The translations under genes were made by a program, and so were the position numbers. A stretch of 64,000 nt of DNA. Origin: Candidatus Ishikawaella capsulata Mpkobe (GTDB lineage Bacteria > Pseudomonadota > Gammaproteobacteria > Enterobacterales > Enterobacteriaceae). The stretch lies in the NCBI RefSeq assembly GCF_000828515.1, contig NZ_AP010872.1:35001-99000 (forward strand). Direction: 5' to 3'. The notes beneath the pieces were generated by a model. It ran no database searches. It was not told the origin of the DNA and worked only from the letters and a program-made list of their open reading frames with translations. This document shows positions 22,768 through 35,101 of the stretch, piece after piece; position 1 is the stretch's first letter, and each line of letters begins with the position of its first letter.

Positions 22768-24573
22768 ATGGCAATTTTAATTGTGCAAAAAGTTACTAAT
22801 ACAAATACAACATTTCAAACTCAGAATCATGCAGAAGATCCTGTAATTGAAGAATTATTCAGTTATTTTGATGTAGATATTTTCAGTATTCAAGCCAGTC
22901 GTACTGGATTTCCAATAATTTGGGTAAAACGAAAAAAAATATTAGAAGTTATACAATTTCTACGTAACTTAAAAAAACCTTATGTTATGCTTTATGATTT
23001 ACATGGTATAGATGAACGTTTACGTAGTAATCGAGAGGGATTACCCCAGGCAGATTTCTCAGTTTTTTATCATCTATTATCTATTGAACGTAATAAAGAT
23101 ATTATGATTAAGGTAGGACTTTTAGAAAAAGATTTACATGTTCCTACATTAACCGAAATTTATCCTAACTCTAATTGGTATGAACGCGAAACTTGGGAAA
23201 TGTTTGGTATTGTTTTTGATGGTCATAAGCATCTTACCCGTCTTATAATGCCATTAACTTGGCAAGGTCATCCGCTACGTAAAGATTATCCAGCGCGTGC
23301 TACGGAATTTGATCCATTTTTTTTAAGCCAGCAAAAAGAAGATGCTGAAATGGAAGAATTGACTTTTAAACCGGAAAATTGGGGCATGCAATCTCATGCA
23401 CGTAATCACGATTTTATGTTTCTTAACTTGGGTCCTAACCATCCTTCTGCACATGGAGCTTTTCGTATTATTTTGCAACTAGAAGGTGAAGAAATTATAG
23501 ATTGTGTTCCAGATATTGGATACCACCATCGTGGTGCTGAGAAAATGGCAGAACGTCAATCTTGGCATAGTTATATTCCTTATACAGACCGTATAGAATA
23601 TCTGGGAGGTTGTGTTAATGAAATGCCTTATATACTAGCTGTAGAGAAATTAGCTGGTATTATTGTACCAGATAGAGTTAAAGTTATTCGTATAATGCTT
23701 TCTGAATTGTTTCGCATTAATAGTCATTTACTTTATATTTCTACATTTATTCAAGATGTTGGTGCAATGACTCCGGTATTTTTAGCTTTTACAGATCGTC
23801 AAAAAGTTTATGATGTCGTAGAAGCAATTACTGGCTTTAGAATGCATCCAGCTTGGTTTCGTATTGGAGGTGTAGCACATGATTTACCTAGAGGATGGGA
23901 TATATTATTACAGAATTTCCTTAAATGGATGCCTAAAAGATTACAAGAATATGATAAAGTAGCTCTACGTAACAGCATTTTAATAGCGCGTTCTAAAGGA
24001 GTAGCTAGTTATAATTTAACAGAAGCATTATCTTGGGGTACCACAGGTGCAGGATTACGTGCAACTGGTGTTGATTTTGATATACGTAAATGGCGTCCTT
24101 ATTCAGGTTATGAATATTTTAATTTTGAGATACCAGTAGGTAATGGTGTTAGCGATGCGTATACCCGCGTGATATTAAAAATGGAAGAAATCTGGCAATC
24201 TTTAAATATTTTAGATCAATGTTTAAAGAATATGCCTGCAGGTCCATTCAAAGCTGATCATCCACTAACAACACCACCAACGAAAGAAAGAATGTTAAAG
24301 CATATAGATACACTTATTCCACACTTTTTACATATGTCTTGGGGACCAATAATACCAGCAAATGAATCATTTCAAATGATTGAAGCTACTAAGGGAATTA
24401 ATAGTTACTATTTAATTAGTGATGGTAATACTATGAGTTATCGTACTAGAGTACGTACACCTAGTTTTGCACATTTACAACAAATTCCCTCTGTAATTCG
24501 AGGGAGTCTAGTATCAGATTTAATAGTATACTTAGGCAGTATAGATTTTGTTATGTCAGACGTGGATCGCTAA
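22768..24573 (+). CDS. nuoC: NADH-quinone oxidoreductase fused subunits C/D
   Basis: Fusion of the 30-kDa (C) and 49-kDa (D) subunits of the hydrophilic arm, as in E. coli NuoCD (600 residues; here 601). The N-terminal C part carries [11 protein letters not shown] and HPLRKDYPA. The D part from about 210 carries [10 protein letters not shown] and [10 protein letters not shown], the quinone-site histidines, and ends in [19 protein letters not shown] exactly as in E. coli. It lies 79 bases after nuoB and 2 bases before nuoE. Confidence 0.98.
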   Translation: MAILIVQKVTNTNTTFQTQNHAEDPVIEELFSYFDVDIFSIQASRTGFPIIWVKRKKILEVIQFLRNLKKPYVMLYDLHGIDERLRSNREGLPQADFSVFYHLLSIERNKDIMIKVGLLEKDLHVPTLTEIYPNSNWYERETWEMFGIVFDGHKHLTRLIMPLTWQGHPLRKDYPARATEFDPFFLSQQKEDAEMEELTFKPENWGMQSHARNHDFMFLNLGPNHPSAHGAFRIILQLEGEEIIDCVPDIGYHHRGAEKMAERQSWHSYIPYTDRIEYLGGCVNEMPYILAVEKLAGIIVPDRVKVIRIMLSELFRINSHLLYISTFIQDVGAMTPVFLAFTDRQKVYDVVEAITGFRMHPAWFRIGGVAHDLPRGWDILLQNFLKWMPKRLQEYDKVALRNSILIARSKGVASYNLTEALSWGTTGAGLRATGVDFDIRKWRPYSGYEYFNFEIPVGNGVSDAYTRVILKMEEIWQSLNILDQCLKNMPAGPFKADHPLTTPPTKERMLKHIDTLIPHFLHMSWGPIIPANESFQMIEATKGINSYYLISDGNTMSYRTRVRTPSFAHLQQIPSVIRGSLVSDLIVYLGSIDFVMSDVDR

Positions 24574-24575
24574 TT

Positions 24576-25091
24576 ATGTCAAACAACAAAAATGATCTTT
24601 CTAATATCACGTTACAAAAAGTTTTTATTCTTAGTTCAGAAGAGTATGCTGCTATACAACGCGAAAAAAATCATTATGAAGATAGCCGTGCTGCATCTAT
24701 AGAAGCATTAAAAATTGTTCAAAAAAAACATGGATGGGTATCAGATGATGCTATTGATAAAATAGCAGAAGTTTTAGAAATACCTGGTCGAGATATAGAA
24801 GAAATAGCTACATTCTATAATCTAATTTTTAGAAAACCAGTGGGAAAAAATATTATTAGATACTGCGATAGCATCGTATGCTATATAAATGGATATAAAA
24901 AAATTCAAGCTACTCTAGAAAAAGAATTGCAGATAAAAACTGGACAAACAACAGCAGATGAAAGATTTACTCTACTACCTACCTGTTGTTTGGGAAATTG
25001 TGACAAAGGTCCCACTATGATGATAAATGAAGATACTCATATCTATTTAAGACCAGATATGATTATTACTATACTGGAACAGTATAAATGA
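24576..25091 (+). CDS. nuoE: NADH-quinone oxidoreductase subunit E
   Basis: Thioredoxin-fold subunit of the NADH dehydrogenase module, carrying 2Fe-2S cluster N1a. The 171 residues compare with 166 in E. coli. The helical N-terminus includes ATFYNLIF. Cluster cysteines lie in the CDSIVC segment and the [10 protein letters not shown] segment. The 3' end overlaps nuoF by four bases (ATGA). Confidence 0.96.
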   Translation: MSNNKNDLSNITLQKVFILSSEEYAAIQREKNHYEDSRAASIEALKIVQKKHGWVSDDAIDKIAEVLEIPGRDIEEIATFYNLIFRKPVGKNIIRYCDSIVCYINGYKKIQATLEKELQIKTGQTTADERFTLLPTCCLGNCDKGPTMMINEDTHIYLRPDMIITILEQYK

Positions 25092-26374
25092 TCTCACTTA
25101 AAAATATGGTACGTACAGCTGAAACACATCCTTTAACATGGCGTTTACGCTATGATAAGGAACCTGTTTGGTTCGATGAATATCGTAAAAAAAACGGTTA
25201 TTTTGGAGCGGAAAAAGCTTTAAAAGAGATGACACCTGAGGAAGTAGTGAATGTAGTTAAAGATTCCGGTTTAAAGGGACGTGGAGGCGCTGGTTTTTCT
25301 ACAGGTTTGAAATGGAGTCTCATGCCAAAAGATGATTCAATAAAAATGCGTTATCTAATTTGTAATGCAGATGAAATGGAACCAGGAACTTATAAAGATC
25401 GTCTTTTAATGGAAGAACTTCCACATCAGTTGTTAGAAGGAATGTTGATAGCTGCATTTGCATTGAAATCTCACCGTGGGTATATATTTCTTCGTGGAGA
25501 ATATATTGCATCATTTAAAAATCTCACTAAAGCCATTAATGAAGCAACTCAAAAAGGTTTTTTAGGAAAAAATATTTTTGGTACGGGATTTAATTTTGAA
25601 TTATTTATTCATACTGGTGCGGGACGATATATATGTGGAGAAGAAACTGCTCTTATAAATTCTCTAGAAGGTGGTCGCGCTAATCCTCGATTTAAACCTC
25701 CTTTTCCAGCTTTTATCGGAGCTTGGGGAAAACCAACTTGTGTAAATAATGTAGAAACAATTTCTAATTTACCTGCTATCTTAACAAATGGTGTAGAATG
25801 GTATAAGGGTCTGTCAAAAAGTGATGATACTGGTACAAAAATGATGGGATTTTCCGGTAGGGTTAAAAATCCTGGTTTATGGGAATTACCATTTGGTATT
25901 ACTGCCAGAGAAATTTTAGAAGATTATGCCGGAGGTATGAAAGATGGATTACAAATTAAGGCGTGGCAACCTGGGGGAGCAAGTACAGATTTTTTAATTG
26001 AAAAACATCTAGATTTACCAATGGACTTTTCTAATATAAAACAAGCTGGAAGTCGTCTGGGAACAGCTATTGCATTAGCTGTAGATAATAAAATTAATAT
26101 GGTATCCGTTGTCCTAAATTTAGAAATATTTTTCGCTAGGGAATCTTGTGGATGGTGTACTCCATGTCGTGAAGGACTCCCATGGACAGTAAAAATATTA
26201 GAGTCATTAGAAAAAAAACAAGGGCGACTAGGAGATGTTGAATTACTACAAAAAATTTGTTATCAACTGGGGCCAGGAAAAACTTTTTGTGCACATGCTC
26301 CAGGCGCCATGGAGCCACTACAAAGTGCTCTTAAGTATTTTCGTGAGGAGTTTGATGCTGGTATCATAATATAG
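25088..26374 (+). CDS. nuoF: NADH-quinone oxidoreductase subunit F
   Basis: NADH- and FMN-binding subunit where electrons enter complex I. The 428 residues (E. coli 445) have the glycine-rich NADH/FMN segment [13 protein letters not shown], the FMN-binding [14 protein letters not shown] region, and the N3 cluster cysteines in [12 protein letters not shown] with the later FCAHAPG. The start overlaps nuoE. It is followed by a 170-base gap before nuoG, the longest spacer inside the operon. Confidence 0.97.
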   Translation: MISLKNMVRTAETHPLTWRLRYDKEPVWFDEYRKKNGYFGAEKALKEMTPEEVVNVVKDSGLKGRGGAGFSTGLKWSLMPKDDSIKMRYLICNADEMEPGTYKDRLLMEELPHQLLEGMLIAAFALKSHRGYIFLRGEYIASFKNLTKAINEATQKGFLGKNIFGTGFNFELFIHTGAGRYICGEETALINSLEGGRANPRFKPPFPAFIGAWGKPTCVNNVETISNLPAILTNGVEWYKGLSKSDDTGTKMMGFSGRVKNPGLWELPFGITAREILEDYAGGMKDGLQIKAWQPGGASTDFLIEKHLDLPMDFSNIKQAGSRLGTAIALAVDNKINMVSVVLNLEIFFARESCGWCTPCREGLPWTVKILESLEKKQGRLGDVELLQKICYQLGPGKTFCAHAPGAMEPLQSALKYFREEFDAGIII

Positions 26375-26544
26375 CATATTGATGGAGAATACTTGTATTT
26401 AGGCTTAGGCATAATCTAATGTCTAGAAATTTTAATATTATGCTATATGCTAATAATAGCAGTTTGTACTAAGTTTAGTATGTGTGAGCTTAATGGGAAA
26501 ATAAAACTAAGTATATTAGAAAGTTCTATGGAAAAATATTCAAT

Positions 26545-29265
26545 ATGGCTACTATTCATATAGACAATAAAGAATACGAAGTTAAAGAAACAAATAATTT
26601 GCTGCAAGCATGTCTTTCTTTGGGGTTGGATATACCCTATTTTTGCTGGCATCCAGCTTTAGGAAGTATAGGAGCTTGTAGACAATGTGTCGTTAAACAA
26701 TACAAGGATGCTACTGATACTAAAGGACAATTAATTGTATCATGTATGAGTAGTGCTTGTAATGGTACTTTTATTTCTATTAATGATGAAGAAGCAAAAG
26801 AATTTCGCAAAAGCATCATTGAATTATTAATGATAAATCATCCTCATGATTGTCCAGTCTGTGAAGAAGGTGGCAATTGTCATTTACAAGATATGACCAT
26901 AATGAATGGTCATTATACACGTAAGTATCGTTTTACTAAACGTACTCATAATAATCAAAATTTGGGTCCTTTCATTTCTCATGAGATGAATCGCTGTATT
27001 ACTTGTTATCGTTGTGTTAGATACTATAAAAATTATTGTGGTGGAACAGACCTGGGAGTTTATGGATGTCACGATAATATTTATTTTGGACGCTATAAAG
27101 AAGGTACATTAGAAAATGAATTCTCTGGTAACTTAGTAGAAATTTGTCCAACTGGTGTCTTTACTGATAAAACTTATTCGGAACATTATACACGTAAGTG
27201 GGATCTGCAATTTGCACCTAGTATATGTCAACACTGCAGTATAGGTTGTAATATTAGTCCCGGAGAAAGATATGGCAAAATATGTCGCATAGAGAATCGT
27301 TATAATGGTAGTGTAAACCATTATTTTCTTTGTGATCTTGGTCGATTTGGTTATGGTTATGTTAATCTTCAAGAACGTCCTCGTTATCCTATGCAGTTAC
27401 GAAATAGCAAATTGGTAAAATTACATGTTGATCAAGCTATTAATGCTGCAGCAGATATAATACGTCATAGTAAAAAAGTAATCGGCATAGGATCATCACG
27501 TGCGAGTATCGAAAGTAATTTTGCTTTACGTGAATTAGTGGGGTTAGAGAATTTTTCTACTGGAATTCCACATAAAGAGCAGATATGTTTAAATTTAGTT
27601 TTGCATATTTTAAGTGAAGGCGGAATATATACACCATCTTTGCGCGAAATAGAAACTTACGATACTATATTAGTGTTAGGTGAAGATATCACACAAGTTG
27701 GTGCCCGCGTTGCCCTAGCTGTACGTCAAGCCATAAATAATAACATACTTAATAAGCAGTTACCCATTTGGCATGATATAGCTATTAAAAATATGAGACA
27801 AAATTCTAAAAATTTATTGTTTACTACTAATGTAGATAAAACTCAATTGGATGATATTGCGGAATGGAGTTATTATGCTCCAATAGAAGATCAAGCCCGT
27901 TTAGGATTTGCTATTGCTCATAAATTAAATAAAAAATCTCCTAATATTAATGATATAGATGATTTTTTGCAAAAAAAAATAGATATAATTGTACAAGCCT
28001 TAATGATAGCTAAAAAACCGCTTATTATTTCAGGAACTAATTCTGGCAGTTTAGCTTTAATTGGAGCCGCTGCAAATATAGTAAAAGCATTGAAAATACA
28101 TAATAAAAATGTTGGCATTACTTTTTTATTATCTCAAGTGAATAGTATGGGACTATCGCTCATAGGTGGTAAATCCCTTGACAAAGCTTTGGATCAGCTA
28201 ATACAAGGTGACGCTGATACTGTAATAATATTAGAAAACGATCTATATAGGCATGCCCCAAAACTACAAGTTGACAAGGTTCTTTCTAAAACTAACAATG
28301 TTATTGTAATTGACCATCAGCAAACAGCAACTTTACAAAAAGCTGGATTAATTTTTTCTGCTGCTAGTTTTGCCGAAAGTGACGGTAGTGCTATTAATCA
28401 TGAAGGACGTATTCAACGTTTTTTTCAAGTTTATAATCCGAATTACTATGATAAAAAAGTAGTTATGCTAGAAAGCTGGCGTTGGTTACATGCATTAAAC
28501 AGTATGATAAAAAATTCACATATAACTTGGACCAAGTTAGACCATGTAATTGATGCAATAGCAATATCTTTGCCTAAGTTAAAAGCTATAAAAACAGCTG
28601 CTCCAGATGCGAATTTTCGTTTTGGTGGTCAAAAAATAGCTCGTTTGACACATCGTTCTAGTGGACGCACCGCTGTAATCTCAAATATAAGCGTACATGA
28701 ACCACGACAACCAATAGATAATGATACTATGTTTATTTTCTCTATGGAGGGAAATAATCAACCTATTGCACCTCATTCACAAATTCCATTTGCTTGGTTC
28801 CCGGGATGGAACTCTCCTCAAGCTTGGAATAAATTTCAAAACGAAGTAGGTGGTACATTACTTTACGGAGACCCTGGTATACGCTTATTTGAAGCTAGTA
28901 ACCAACAGATAAAGTGGTTTAATCAAATTCCTGCGGCATTTAAGTTAGGTTCAAGGTGGCGTATTGTACCTTATTATAAGTTATTTGGTAGTGAAGAAAT
29001 GTCACAGAAATCACCTGTATTTCAGAAAAGAATGTCCGTTCCGAAATTAGTAATGAATCCTTATGATGCAGCCAAAATAGGAATAGATACTGAAAAAATA
29101 ATAGAATTCAGTTATGTTGGACAGAAATTTCAGTTCCCTTTATCACTTTCTAGTAATTTGAATAAAGGACAAATAGGACTTCCTCTGGGAATGCCAGGAA
29201 TCCCATGTTTCCTTTTAGGAGCTTATATTGATAAATTACAGGAGGTAACTCAATGCACTGGTTAA
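26545..29265 (+). CDS. nuoG: NADH-quinone oxidoreductase subunit G
   Basis: Largest complex I subunit, carrying several iron-sulfur clusters between FMN and the N2 path. The 906 residues compare with 908 in E. coli. The N-terminal ferredoxin-like domain has [15 protein letters not shown], followed by the [10 protein letters not shown] and [11 protein letters not shown] cluster motifs, then the extra N7 cluster cysteines (CQHCSIGC and FLCD). A large molybdopterin-oxidoreductase-like domain that carries no cofactor fills the rest. It starts MATIHID as in E. coli. Its 3' end overlaps nuoH by 13 bases. Confidence 0.97.
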   Translation: MATIHIDNKEYEVKETNNLLQACLSLGLDIPYFCWHPALGSIGACRQCVVKQYKDATDTKGQLIVSCMSSACNGTFISINDEEAKEFRKSIIELLMINHPHDCPVCEEGGNCHLQDMTIMNGHYTRKYRFTKRTHNNQNLGPFISHEMNRCITCYRCVRYYKNYCGGTDLGVYGCHDNIYFGRYKEGTLENEFSGNLVEICPTGVFTDKTYSEHYTRKWDLQFAPSICQHCSIGCNISPGERYGKICRIENRYNGSVNHYFLCDLGRFGYGYVNLQERPRYPMQLRNSKLVKLHVDQAINAAADIIRHSKKVIGIGSSRASIESNFALRELVGLENFSTGIPHKEQICLNLVLHILSEGGIYTPSLREIETYDTILVLGEDITQVGARVALAVRQAINNNILNKQLPIWHDIAIKNMRQNSKNLLFTTNVDKTQLDDIAEWSYYAPIEDQARLGFAIAHKLNKKSPNINDIDDFLQKKIDIIVQALMIAKKPLIISGTNSGSLALIGAAANIVKALKIHNKNVGITFLLSQVNSMGLSLIGGKSLDKALDQLIQGDADTVIILENDLYRHAPKLQVDKVLSKTNNVIVIDHQQTATLQKAGLIFSAASFAESDGSAINHEGRIQRFFQVYNPNYYDKKVVMLESWRWLHALNSMIKNSHITWTKLDHVIDAIAISLPKLKAIKTAAPDANFRFGGQKIARLTHRSSGRTAVISNISVHEPRQPIDNDTMFIFSMEGNNQPIAPHSQIPFAWFPGWNSPQAWNKFQNEVGGTLLYGDPGIRLFEASNQQIKWFNQIPAAFKLGSRWRIVPYYKLFGSEEMSQKSPVFQKRMSVPKLVMNPYDAAKIGIDTEKIIEFSYVGQKFQFPLSLSSNLNKGQIGLPLGMPGIPCFLLGAYIDKLQEVTQCTG

Positions 29266-30218
29266 CATCAGAAGTTACCAGCAGCATTGTTAAAGCAATT
29301 ATAATTGTATTATCAGTAATTGTTTGTAGTGCTCTAATGAGTGTAGTTGAGCGCAGATTACTTGCTTTATTTCAGAACCGTTATGGTCCCAATCGCGTTG
29401 GTTGGGGAGGGTGTTTGCAAATAATAGCAGATATGATTAAAATGCTATTTAAAGAAGATTGGAATCCACGTTTTTCCGATAGATTTATTTTTAATTTGGC
29501 GCCAGTTATTGCTTTTTTATCATTGCTACTAGTATTCGCTATTATCCCCATATCTCCTAATTGGATAGTAATAAATTTAAATATAGGAATACTTTTTTTC
29601 TTAATGATGGCAGGTTTATCCGTTTATGCTGTGTTATTTGCAGGTTGGTCAAGTAATAATAAGTATTCATTATTAGGAGCTGTACGAGCGTCTGCTCAAA
29701 CTTTAAGTTACGAAGTTTTTTTAGGTTTATCTGTTATGGGAGTAGTAGTCCTATCAGGATCCTATAATATACAAGACATAGTAAACTCTCAAAAGCATAT
29801 ATGGTATATTATACCACAATTTTTTGGTTTTTTAACCTTTTTTATAGCTGGATTAGCTGTATGTCATCGTCATCCATTTGATCAACCAGAATCAGAACAA
29901 GAATTAGCTGATGGTTATCATATTGAATATTCTGGGATGAAATTTAGTCTCTTTTTCTTAGGAGAATATATTTCAATTACTACAATTTCCGCATTAATAG
30001 TAACCCTATTTTTAGGTGCTTGGCATGGACCAATATTATATCCTTTTATTTGGTTTGCTATTAAAATAGCATTTTGTATAATAATGTTTATTTTAATTCG
30101 CGCTTCTTTACCGCGTCCACGATATGATCAAGTAATGCAATTTGGCTGGACATTCTGCTTACCATTAACTCTGTTAAATTTAGTAATAACGGCAGCAATC
30201 ATTCTATATAACTCATAG
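29253..30218 (+). CDS. nuoH: NADH-quinone oxidoreductase subunit H
   Basis: Membrane subunit at the base of the peripheral arm, forming much of the quinone channel. The 321 residues (E. coli 325) have about eight membrane helices. Conserved loops are [18 protein letters not shown]-like FKEDWNP, and the acidic loop [21 protein letters not shown]. The start lies inside the end of nuoG, so translation is coupled; nuoI follows after 9 bases. Confidence 0.97.
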   Translation: MHWLTSEVTSSIVKAIIIVLSVIVCSALMSVVERRLLALFQNRYGPNRVGWGGCLQIIADMIKMLFKEDWNPRFSDRFIFNLAPVIAFLSLLLVFAIIPISPNWIVINLNIGILFFLMMAGLSVYAVLFAGWSSNNKYSLLGAVRASAQTLSYEVFLGLSVMGVVVLSGSYNIQDIVNSQKHIWYIIPQFFGFLTFFIAGLAVCHRHPFDQPESEQELADGYHIEYSGMKFSLFFLGEYISITTISALIVTLFLGAWHGPILYPFIWFAIKIAFCIIMFILIRASLPRPRYDQVMQFGWTFCLPLTLLNLVITAAIILYNS

Positions 30219-30227
30219 TAGATAATT

Positions 30228-30770
30228 ATGAAACTAAAAAAAATTTTAATAGGATTTATCACTACGATACGTAGTATCTATATAGTTGCTATGCATGCAT
30301 TTGCTAAACGTGAAACACAAATGTATCCAGAAAATCCTGCATATTTACCTCCACGTTATCGTGGTAGAATAATTCTAACACGTGATCCTGATGGAGAAGA
30401 ACGATGTGTAGCCTGTAATCTTTGTGCAGTAGCATGTCCAGTAAGCTGTATTTCTTTACAAAAAACAGAAACACCAGATGGACGATGGTATGCCAAATTT
30501 TTCCGTATTAACTTATCTAGATGTATTTTTTGTGGTATTTGTGAGGAAGCTTGTCCAACTAATGCAATTCAGCTAACTCCAGATTTCGAATTGGGAGAAT
30601 TCCGTCGTCAAGATTTAGTATACGAAAAAGAAGACTTATTAATTTCTGGTACTGGTAAAAATTCAAAATATAATTTCTATAGGGTATCAGGAAAATCAAT
30701 TAAAGACAAGGCTAAAGGTGATGCAGAAAATGAAGTGCAACCTGTTGATGTTAAAAGTTTATTACCTTAG
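30228..30770 (+). CDS. nuoI: NADH-quinone oxidoreductase subunit I
   Basis: Ferredoxin-like subunit with two 4Fe-4S clusters (N6a, N6b) linking NuoG to NuoB. The 180 residues have the same length as in E. coli. The two cluster motifs are [15 protein letters not shown] and [14 protein letters not shown], with PPRYRGRI upstream. It lies between nuoH and nuoJ at 9- and 11-base spacings. Confidence 0.97.
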   Translation: MKLKKILIGFITTIRSIYIVAMHAFAKRETQMYPENPAYLPPRYRGRIILTRDPDGEERCVACNLCAVACPVSCISLQKTETPDGRWYAKFFRINLSRCIFCGICEEACPTNAIQLTPDFELGEFRRQDLVYEKEDLLISGTGKNSKYNFYRVSGKSIKDKAKGDAENEVQPVDVKSLLP

Positions 30771-30781
30771 AGGAGTTAGTA

Positions 30782-31282
30782 ATGGTATGTGTATTTTATG
30801 TTTGTAGTACACTGGCAATTATAACAACTCTTTTTATTATTATGAATAGTAATCCTATACATGCTCTATTATATTTAATTATTTCCTTATTGGCTCTTGC
30901 TGGCATATTTTTTTCTTTAGGTGCTTATTTTGCAGGAGCATTAGAGATAATTATATATGCTGGTGCTATTATGGTAATTTTTGTATTTGTAGTTATGATG
31001 TTAAATCTAGGAAAAATTTCTACTAACCAAGAAAAAGAGTGGTTAAGGCCAATTGTATGGGTTGGACCGAGCATTATTGCGTTTTTTTTGATGTTAGTGA
31101 TCATTTATGCCATAATACATAGTACTAAACAAATTATTAAATCTGAAATTATAGATATAAAAACAGTGGGTATTAGTTTATTTGGTAAGTACATTATTGC
31201 TGTTGAATTAACCTCAATATTAATGTTGGCAGGTCTTATAGTAGCTTTTCATATTGGACAACAGCATAAAATAGGTAAATAA
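30782..31282 (+). CDS. nuoJ: NADH-quinone oxidoreductase subunit J
   Basis: Membrane subunit with five predicted helices. Helix 3 carries the conserved [20 protein letters not shown] stretch, whose pi-bulge region takes part in coupling. The 166 residues are shorter than E. coli NuoJ (184), the difference being at the C-terminus. A ggag Shine-Dalgarno precedes the ATG. nuoK follows after 40 bases. Confidence 0.95.
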   Translation: MVCVFYVCSTLAIITTLFIIMNSNPIHALLYLIISLLALAGIFFSLGAYFAGALEIIIYAGAIMVIFVFVVMMLNLGKISTNQEKEWLRPIVWVGPSIIAFFLMLVIIYAIIHSTKQIIKSEIIDIKTVGISLFGKYIIAVELTSILMLAGLIVAFHIGQQHKIGK

Positions 31283-31322
31283 TGACATTTTTTACATATA
31301 CCAAAATAAAAAGGATGAAAAA

Positions 31323-31625
31323 ATGATTCCTTTACAACATGGATTGATCGTTGCTGCAGTACTGTTTGCATGTGGTTTTTTGTCTTTAATAGTACGTCGT
31401 AATATTTTATTCATGCTTATTAGTATAGAAATTATGATCAATGCGGCTAATTTAGCGTTAATATTAGCAGGTAGTTATTGGAAACAAGTTGATGGACAAA
31501 TCATGTACATATTATCTATTAGCTTAGCAGCTGTAGAAACTGGTATAGGTTTAGCTTTTCTTATCCAAATCTATAGGCATTATCAAACTATAAATATTGA
31601 TACTGCAAGTGAGATGCAGGGATGA
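31323..31625 (+). CDS. nuoK: NADH-quinone oxidoreductase subunit K
   Basis: A 100-residue membrane subunit (E. coli 100) with three helices. It keeps the two conserved glutamates of the proton path, in [11 protein letters not shown] and [11 protein letters not shown]. It starts MIPLQHGL as in E. coli, and the last codons overlap the nuoL start (ATGA). Confidence 0.97.
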   Translation: MIPLQHGLIVAAVLFACGFLSLIVRRNILFMLISIEIMINAANLALILAGSYWKQVDGQIMYILSISLAAVETGIGLAFLIQIYRHYQTINIDTASEMQG

Positions 31626-33475
31626 ATTTTCTATATTTGATTATAGTTTTTCCATTAATTAGTTTTATTATATTATCGTTATCTTTGGGCAGATTATCAG
31701 ACAAAATATCTGCCATTATAGGCATAACATCTATTGCTTTATCAACACTAGTAACTATTGTAATAAGTATTATTTTTTTTCAGCAAGGACAACAAATTTT
31801 TGTTCAAAGACTTTGGACTTGGATAAACTTAGGTAGTTTTAATATTAAAGTAAGTTTATTACTAGATGGTTTTTCTTTAACGATGCTTTGGATCGTTACT
31901 GGTGTGGGTTTGCTTATTCAGATTTTCTCTTCTTGGTATATGTATGCAGATGGAGAAATAGGTTATTCGAGATTTTTTGCCTACAATAATTTGTTTATTG
32001 CTAGTATGGTGCTATTGATCTTGGCCGATAATTTATTATTAATGTATGTCGGTTGGGAAGCAGTAGGTATTTGTTCCTATTTGTTAATAGTATTTTACTA
32101 TAAACGTTACTTTAATTGCAGAGCAGCAATTAAGGCTTTCACCATGACTCGGATAGGTGATGTTTTCTTAGCTGTAGGGATGTTCATAATTTATGATAAA
32201 TTAGGTACTTTAAATTTTAATGAAATAATTACTCAGGCTCATATACATTTTATTAAAGATAGCTACCTGTTGACATTGGTGACTTCCATGTTACTATTGG
32301 GTGCAATCGGTAAATCTGCCCAATTACCTTTACAAACATGGTTGCCTGATGCAATGGTTGGTCCAACGCCAGTTTCTGCTTTAATTCATGCAGCAACCAT
32401 GATAACAGCAGGAGTTTACTTAATTGCTCGTACCCACGCTCTATTTGTGATGACTTCTGGTGTTTTATATGTAGTAGGAATAATAGGAGCAATTAGTATA
32501 TTGATAGCAAGTTTCGCTGCTTTAGTACAAACTGATGTTAAACTTATACTAGCATATTCTACTATTAGTCAAATTGGTTATATGTTTGTATCATTGGGGA
32601 TACAGGCATGGAATGCAGCTGTTTTTCATTTGATCATGCATGCCTTTTTTAAGGCGCTATTATTTTTAGCAGCAGGTTCACTAATATTATCATATAATCA
32701 CAAGCAAGATATGAGTGAAATGGGAGGTTTACGTAAGGATCTTCCTTTAGTTTATGCGTGTTTTTTAATTGGTGGAGGTAGTTTATGTGGATTTCCCATT
32801 ATTACGGGAGGCTTCTATAGTAAAGATCAAATTATATTATGCGCTTTAAGTAGTGGTCACTTTTTATTCACTGCAATATGTTTAATTGGTAGTTTTATTA
32901 CTACCTTATATACATTTCGCATGATATTTACCGTTTTTCATGGCAAACAACAAAAAATACCAAGAATACCAATAGGAACAGGTATTACTCACAGTATACC
33001 TTTAATTATACTTTTATTACTGTCTACCTTTCTGGGCACATTCATTACGCCACCTTTAACTAACGTACTACCACCAGACAATCCCATAGAAAAAAATAGA
33101 TTTATTGTTGAAGTAATATCTGGCATCATAACAATATTTGGAATCTTTATAGCAGCCATTTTATGGTTAGGAAATGATAAATTAGTAGTTAACTATATAA
33201 ATAAGACGAAACTAGGTAAGAATGTCAATTCTTACTTGTTGAAAGGTTGGGGATTTGATTATATTTATAACAAAGTGTTCGTAGAACCTTATTTCAGTAT
33301 GGTTAAATTTATAAAAGATGATCCTATAAGTAAAATAATGAATATACTAATAGTAATTTGTCAATTATCTAATAAAACTTTATCCATAAGCTCTAATGGC
33401 CTTTTGCGTTGGTATATGGCTTCAATAGGATTAGGAGCAATCATGGTCCTCGCCACTCTATTATTATTTAAGTAA
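31622..33475 (+). CDS. nuoL: NADH-quinone oxidoreductase subunit L
   Basis: Distal antiporter-like proton-pumping subunit with the long lateral helix. The 617 residues compare with 613 in E. coli. Conserved features are [15 protein letters not shown] (essential glutamate), [28 protein letters not shown] and the C-terminal lateral helix leading into a final membrane segment. The start overlaps nuoK by four bases. Confidence 0.97.
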   Translation: MNFLYLIIVFPLISFIILSLSLGRLSDKISAIIGITSIALSTLVTIVISIIFFQQGQQIFVQRLWTWINLGSFNIKVSLLLDGFSLTMLWIVTGVGLLIQIFSSWYMYADGEIGYSRFFAYNNLFIASMVLLILADNLLLMYVGWEAVGICSYLLIVFYYKRYFNCRAAIKAFTMTRIGDVFLAVGMFIIYDKLGTLNFNEIITQAHIHFIKDSYLLTLVTSMLLLGAIGKSAQLPLQTWLPDAMVGPTPVSALIHAATMITAGVYLIARTHALFVMTSGVLYVVGIIGAISILIASFAALVQTDVKLILAYSTISQIGYMFVSLGIQAWNAAVFHLIMHAFFKALLFLAAGSLILSYNHKQDMSEMGGLRKDLPLVYACFLIGGGSLCGFPIITGGFYSKDQIILCALSSGHFLFTAICLIGSFITTLYTFRMIFTVFHGKQQKIPRIPIGTGITHSIPLIILLLLSTFLGTFITPPLTNVLPPDNPIEKNRFIVEVISGIITIFGIFIAAILWLGNDKLVVNYINKTKLGKNVNSYLLKGWGFDYIYNKVFVEPYFSMVKFIKDDPISKIMNILIVICQLSNKTLSISSNGLLRWYMASIGLGAIMVLATLLLFK

Positions 33476-33560
33476 TTTGTATTAATAAAAAGAGTATATA
33501 GTAGTAAAATATTGAATCTATATGTACCTTAATTTTAAGTACATAAAAGGAAAAAACACC

Positions 33561-35084
33561 ATGCTATTACCTTGGTTAATTATAACTCCTTTTAGCGGTG
33601 GTCTACTCTGCTGGTTAGCAGAATATTTTGTCATTAAAATATCACGTTGGCTTGCCTTCATTACTATGGGATTAACATTAACTTTGTCTTTATATCTATG
33701 GTACGAAGGGAACTATTATGTAGTTTCGCCGCATCATCCATCGTTAATAATTTCGCAATGGTGGCAATCTGAATTCATCATGCCATGGATGAAAAGTCTT
33801 GGTATTGATATTGATTTAGCTATCGATGGAATATCATTGCTGATGGTAATCATGACGGCTATATTAGGTTTAATGGCAGTGGTATGTTCTTGGCAAGAAA
33901 AAAAATATTCCGGATTGTTTCACCTTAATCTAATGTGGATTGTAGGAGCTGTTATAGGTGTATTCTTATCTATAGATATGTTCCTATTTTTTGTTTTTTG
34001 GGAATTAATGCTAGTACCGATGTATTTTTTAATTTCATTATGGGGATATAAATCAGATAATGGAAAAACAAGAATTATCGCAGCTACTAAGTTCTTTATC
34101 TATACTCAAGCTTCTGGTTTATTTATGCTTGCAGCTATTATAGCATTAGTATGCATTCATTATAATAATACTGGTATATGGAGTTTCAATTATGAAATTC
34201 TATTGGATACACATGTTTCCTATCAAATAGAATACTTATTAATGTTAGGATTTTTTATTGCATTTGCCGTAAAATTGCCAGTAATACCATTGCATGGTTG
34301 GTTACCAGATGCTCATAGTCAAGCACCTACGTCTGGTTCAGTAGATCTTGCTGGCCTTCTTTTAAAGACAGCTGCTTATGGAATGTTGCGTTTCATACTA
34401 ACTCTATTTCCTCATGCATCTGCTGCTTTTGCTCCTGTCGCCATGTGGCTTGGGATCACAGGTATATTTTACGGTGCTTGGATGGCATATTCTTCTCAAA
34501 ATAATATCAAGCGTTTAATAGCATATAGTTCTATTTCACACATGGGTTTTGTTCTTATTGCTATATACAGTAGTAGTGCTCTTGCTTATCAAGGAGCTAT
34601 CATACAAATGATAGCCCATGGTTTATCTGCAGCGGCACTTTTTATTATATGTGGTCAAATTTATGAACGTGTGCATACTTTTGATATGAAAGAAATGGGT
34701 GGATTATGGCACCGTATTAAATGGTTACCAGGATTAACACTGTTCTTTGCTGTAGCTACATTAGGTATACCAGGGACAGGTAACTTTATTGGAGAATTTA
34801 TGATTTTAATAGGAAGTTTTCATAATTTTCCTATAATTACCATAACAGCTATATTTGGCATAGTATTTGCTTCACTTTATTCTCTAATAATGATGCAACT
34901 GACTTACTATGGAATCGGTAGAGTATCAAGATCAAGCCATAGACTAAAAGACATGTCAAAAAGAGAATTTATAATGGTAACAGTATTAGTTTTACTGGTA
35001 TTGTTTGTAGGATTTTATCCCCAATGCATTATAAATACTTCCTATACTGCAATAGAGAATATTTATAATCGCTTAATCTTTTAG
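33561..35084 (+). CDS. nuoM: NADH-quinone oxidoreductase subunit M
   Basis: Antiporter-like proton-pumping subunit. It has 507 residues from the ATG at 33561 (MLLPWLIITPF against E. coli MLLPWLILIPF), which has aaagga eight to ten bases upstream. A frame extension to 33522 is open but unlikely to be translated. The essential glutamate is in FWELMLVPMYFLI, the lysine segment in KLPVIPLHGWLPDAH, and HMGFVLI lies in the middle. nuoN begins 17 bases later. Confidence 0.97.
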   Translation: MLLPWLIITPFSGGLLCWLAEYFVIKISRWLAFITMGLTLTLSLYLWYEGNYYVVSPHHPSLIISQWWQSEFIMPWMKSLGIDIDLAIDGISLLMVIMTAILGLMAVVCSWQEKKYSGLFHLNLMWIVGAVIGVFLSIDMFLFFVFWELMLVPMYFLISLWGYKSDNGKTRIIAATKFFIYTQASGLFMLAAIIALVCIHYNNTGIWSFNYEILLDTHVSYQIEYLLMLGFFIAFAVKLPVIPLHGWLPDAHSQAPTSGSVDLAGLLLKTAAYGMLRFILTLFPHASAAFAPVAMWLGITGIFYGAWMAYSSQNNIKRLIAYSSISHMGFVLIAIYSSSALAYQGAIIQMIAHGLSAAALFIICGQIYERVHTFDMKEMGGLWHRIKWLPGLTLFFAVATLGIPGTGNFIGEFMILIGSFHNFPIITITAIFGIVFASLYSLIMMQLTYYGIGRVSRSSHRLKDMSKREFIMVTVLVLLVLFVGFYPQCIINTSYTAIENIYNRLIF

Positions 35085-35101
35085 AAGGACTATCAGTTGT
35101 T

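Noticed and set aside
33522-33560. Longer nuoM frame starting 13 codons upstream.
   Set aside because: E. coli NuoM starts at the internal MLLPWL, which has its own aaagga site here.
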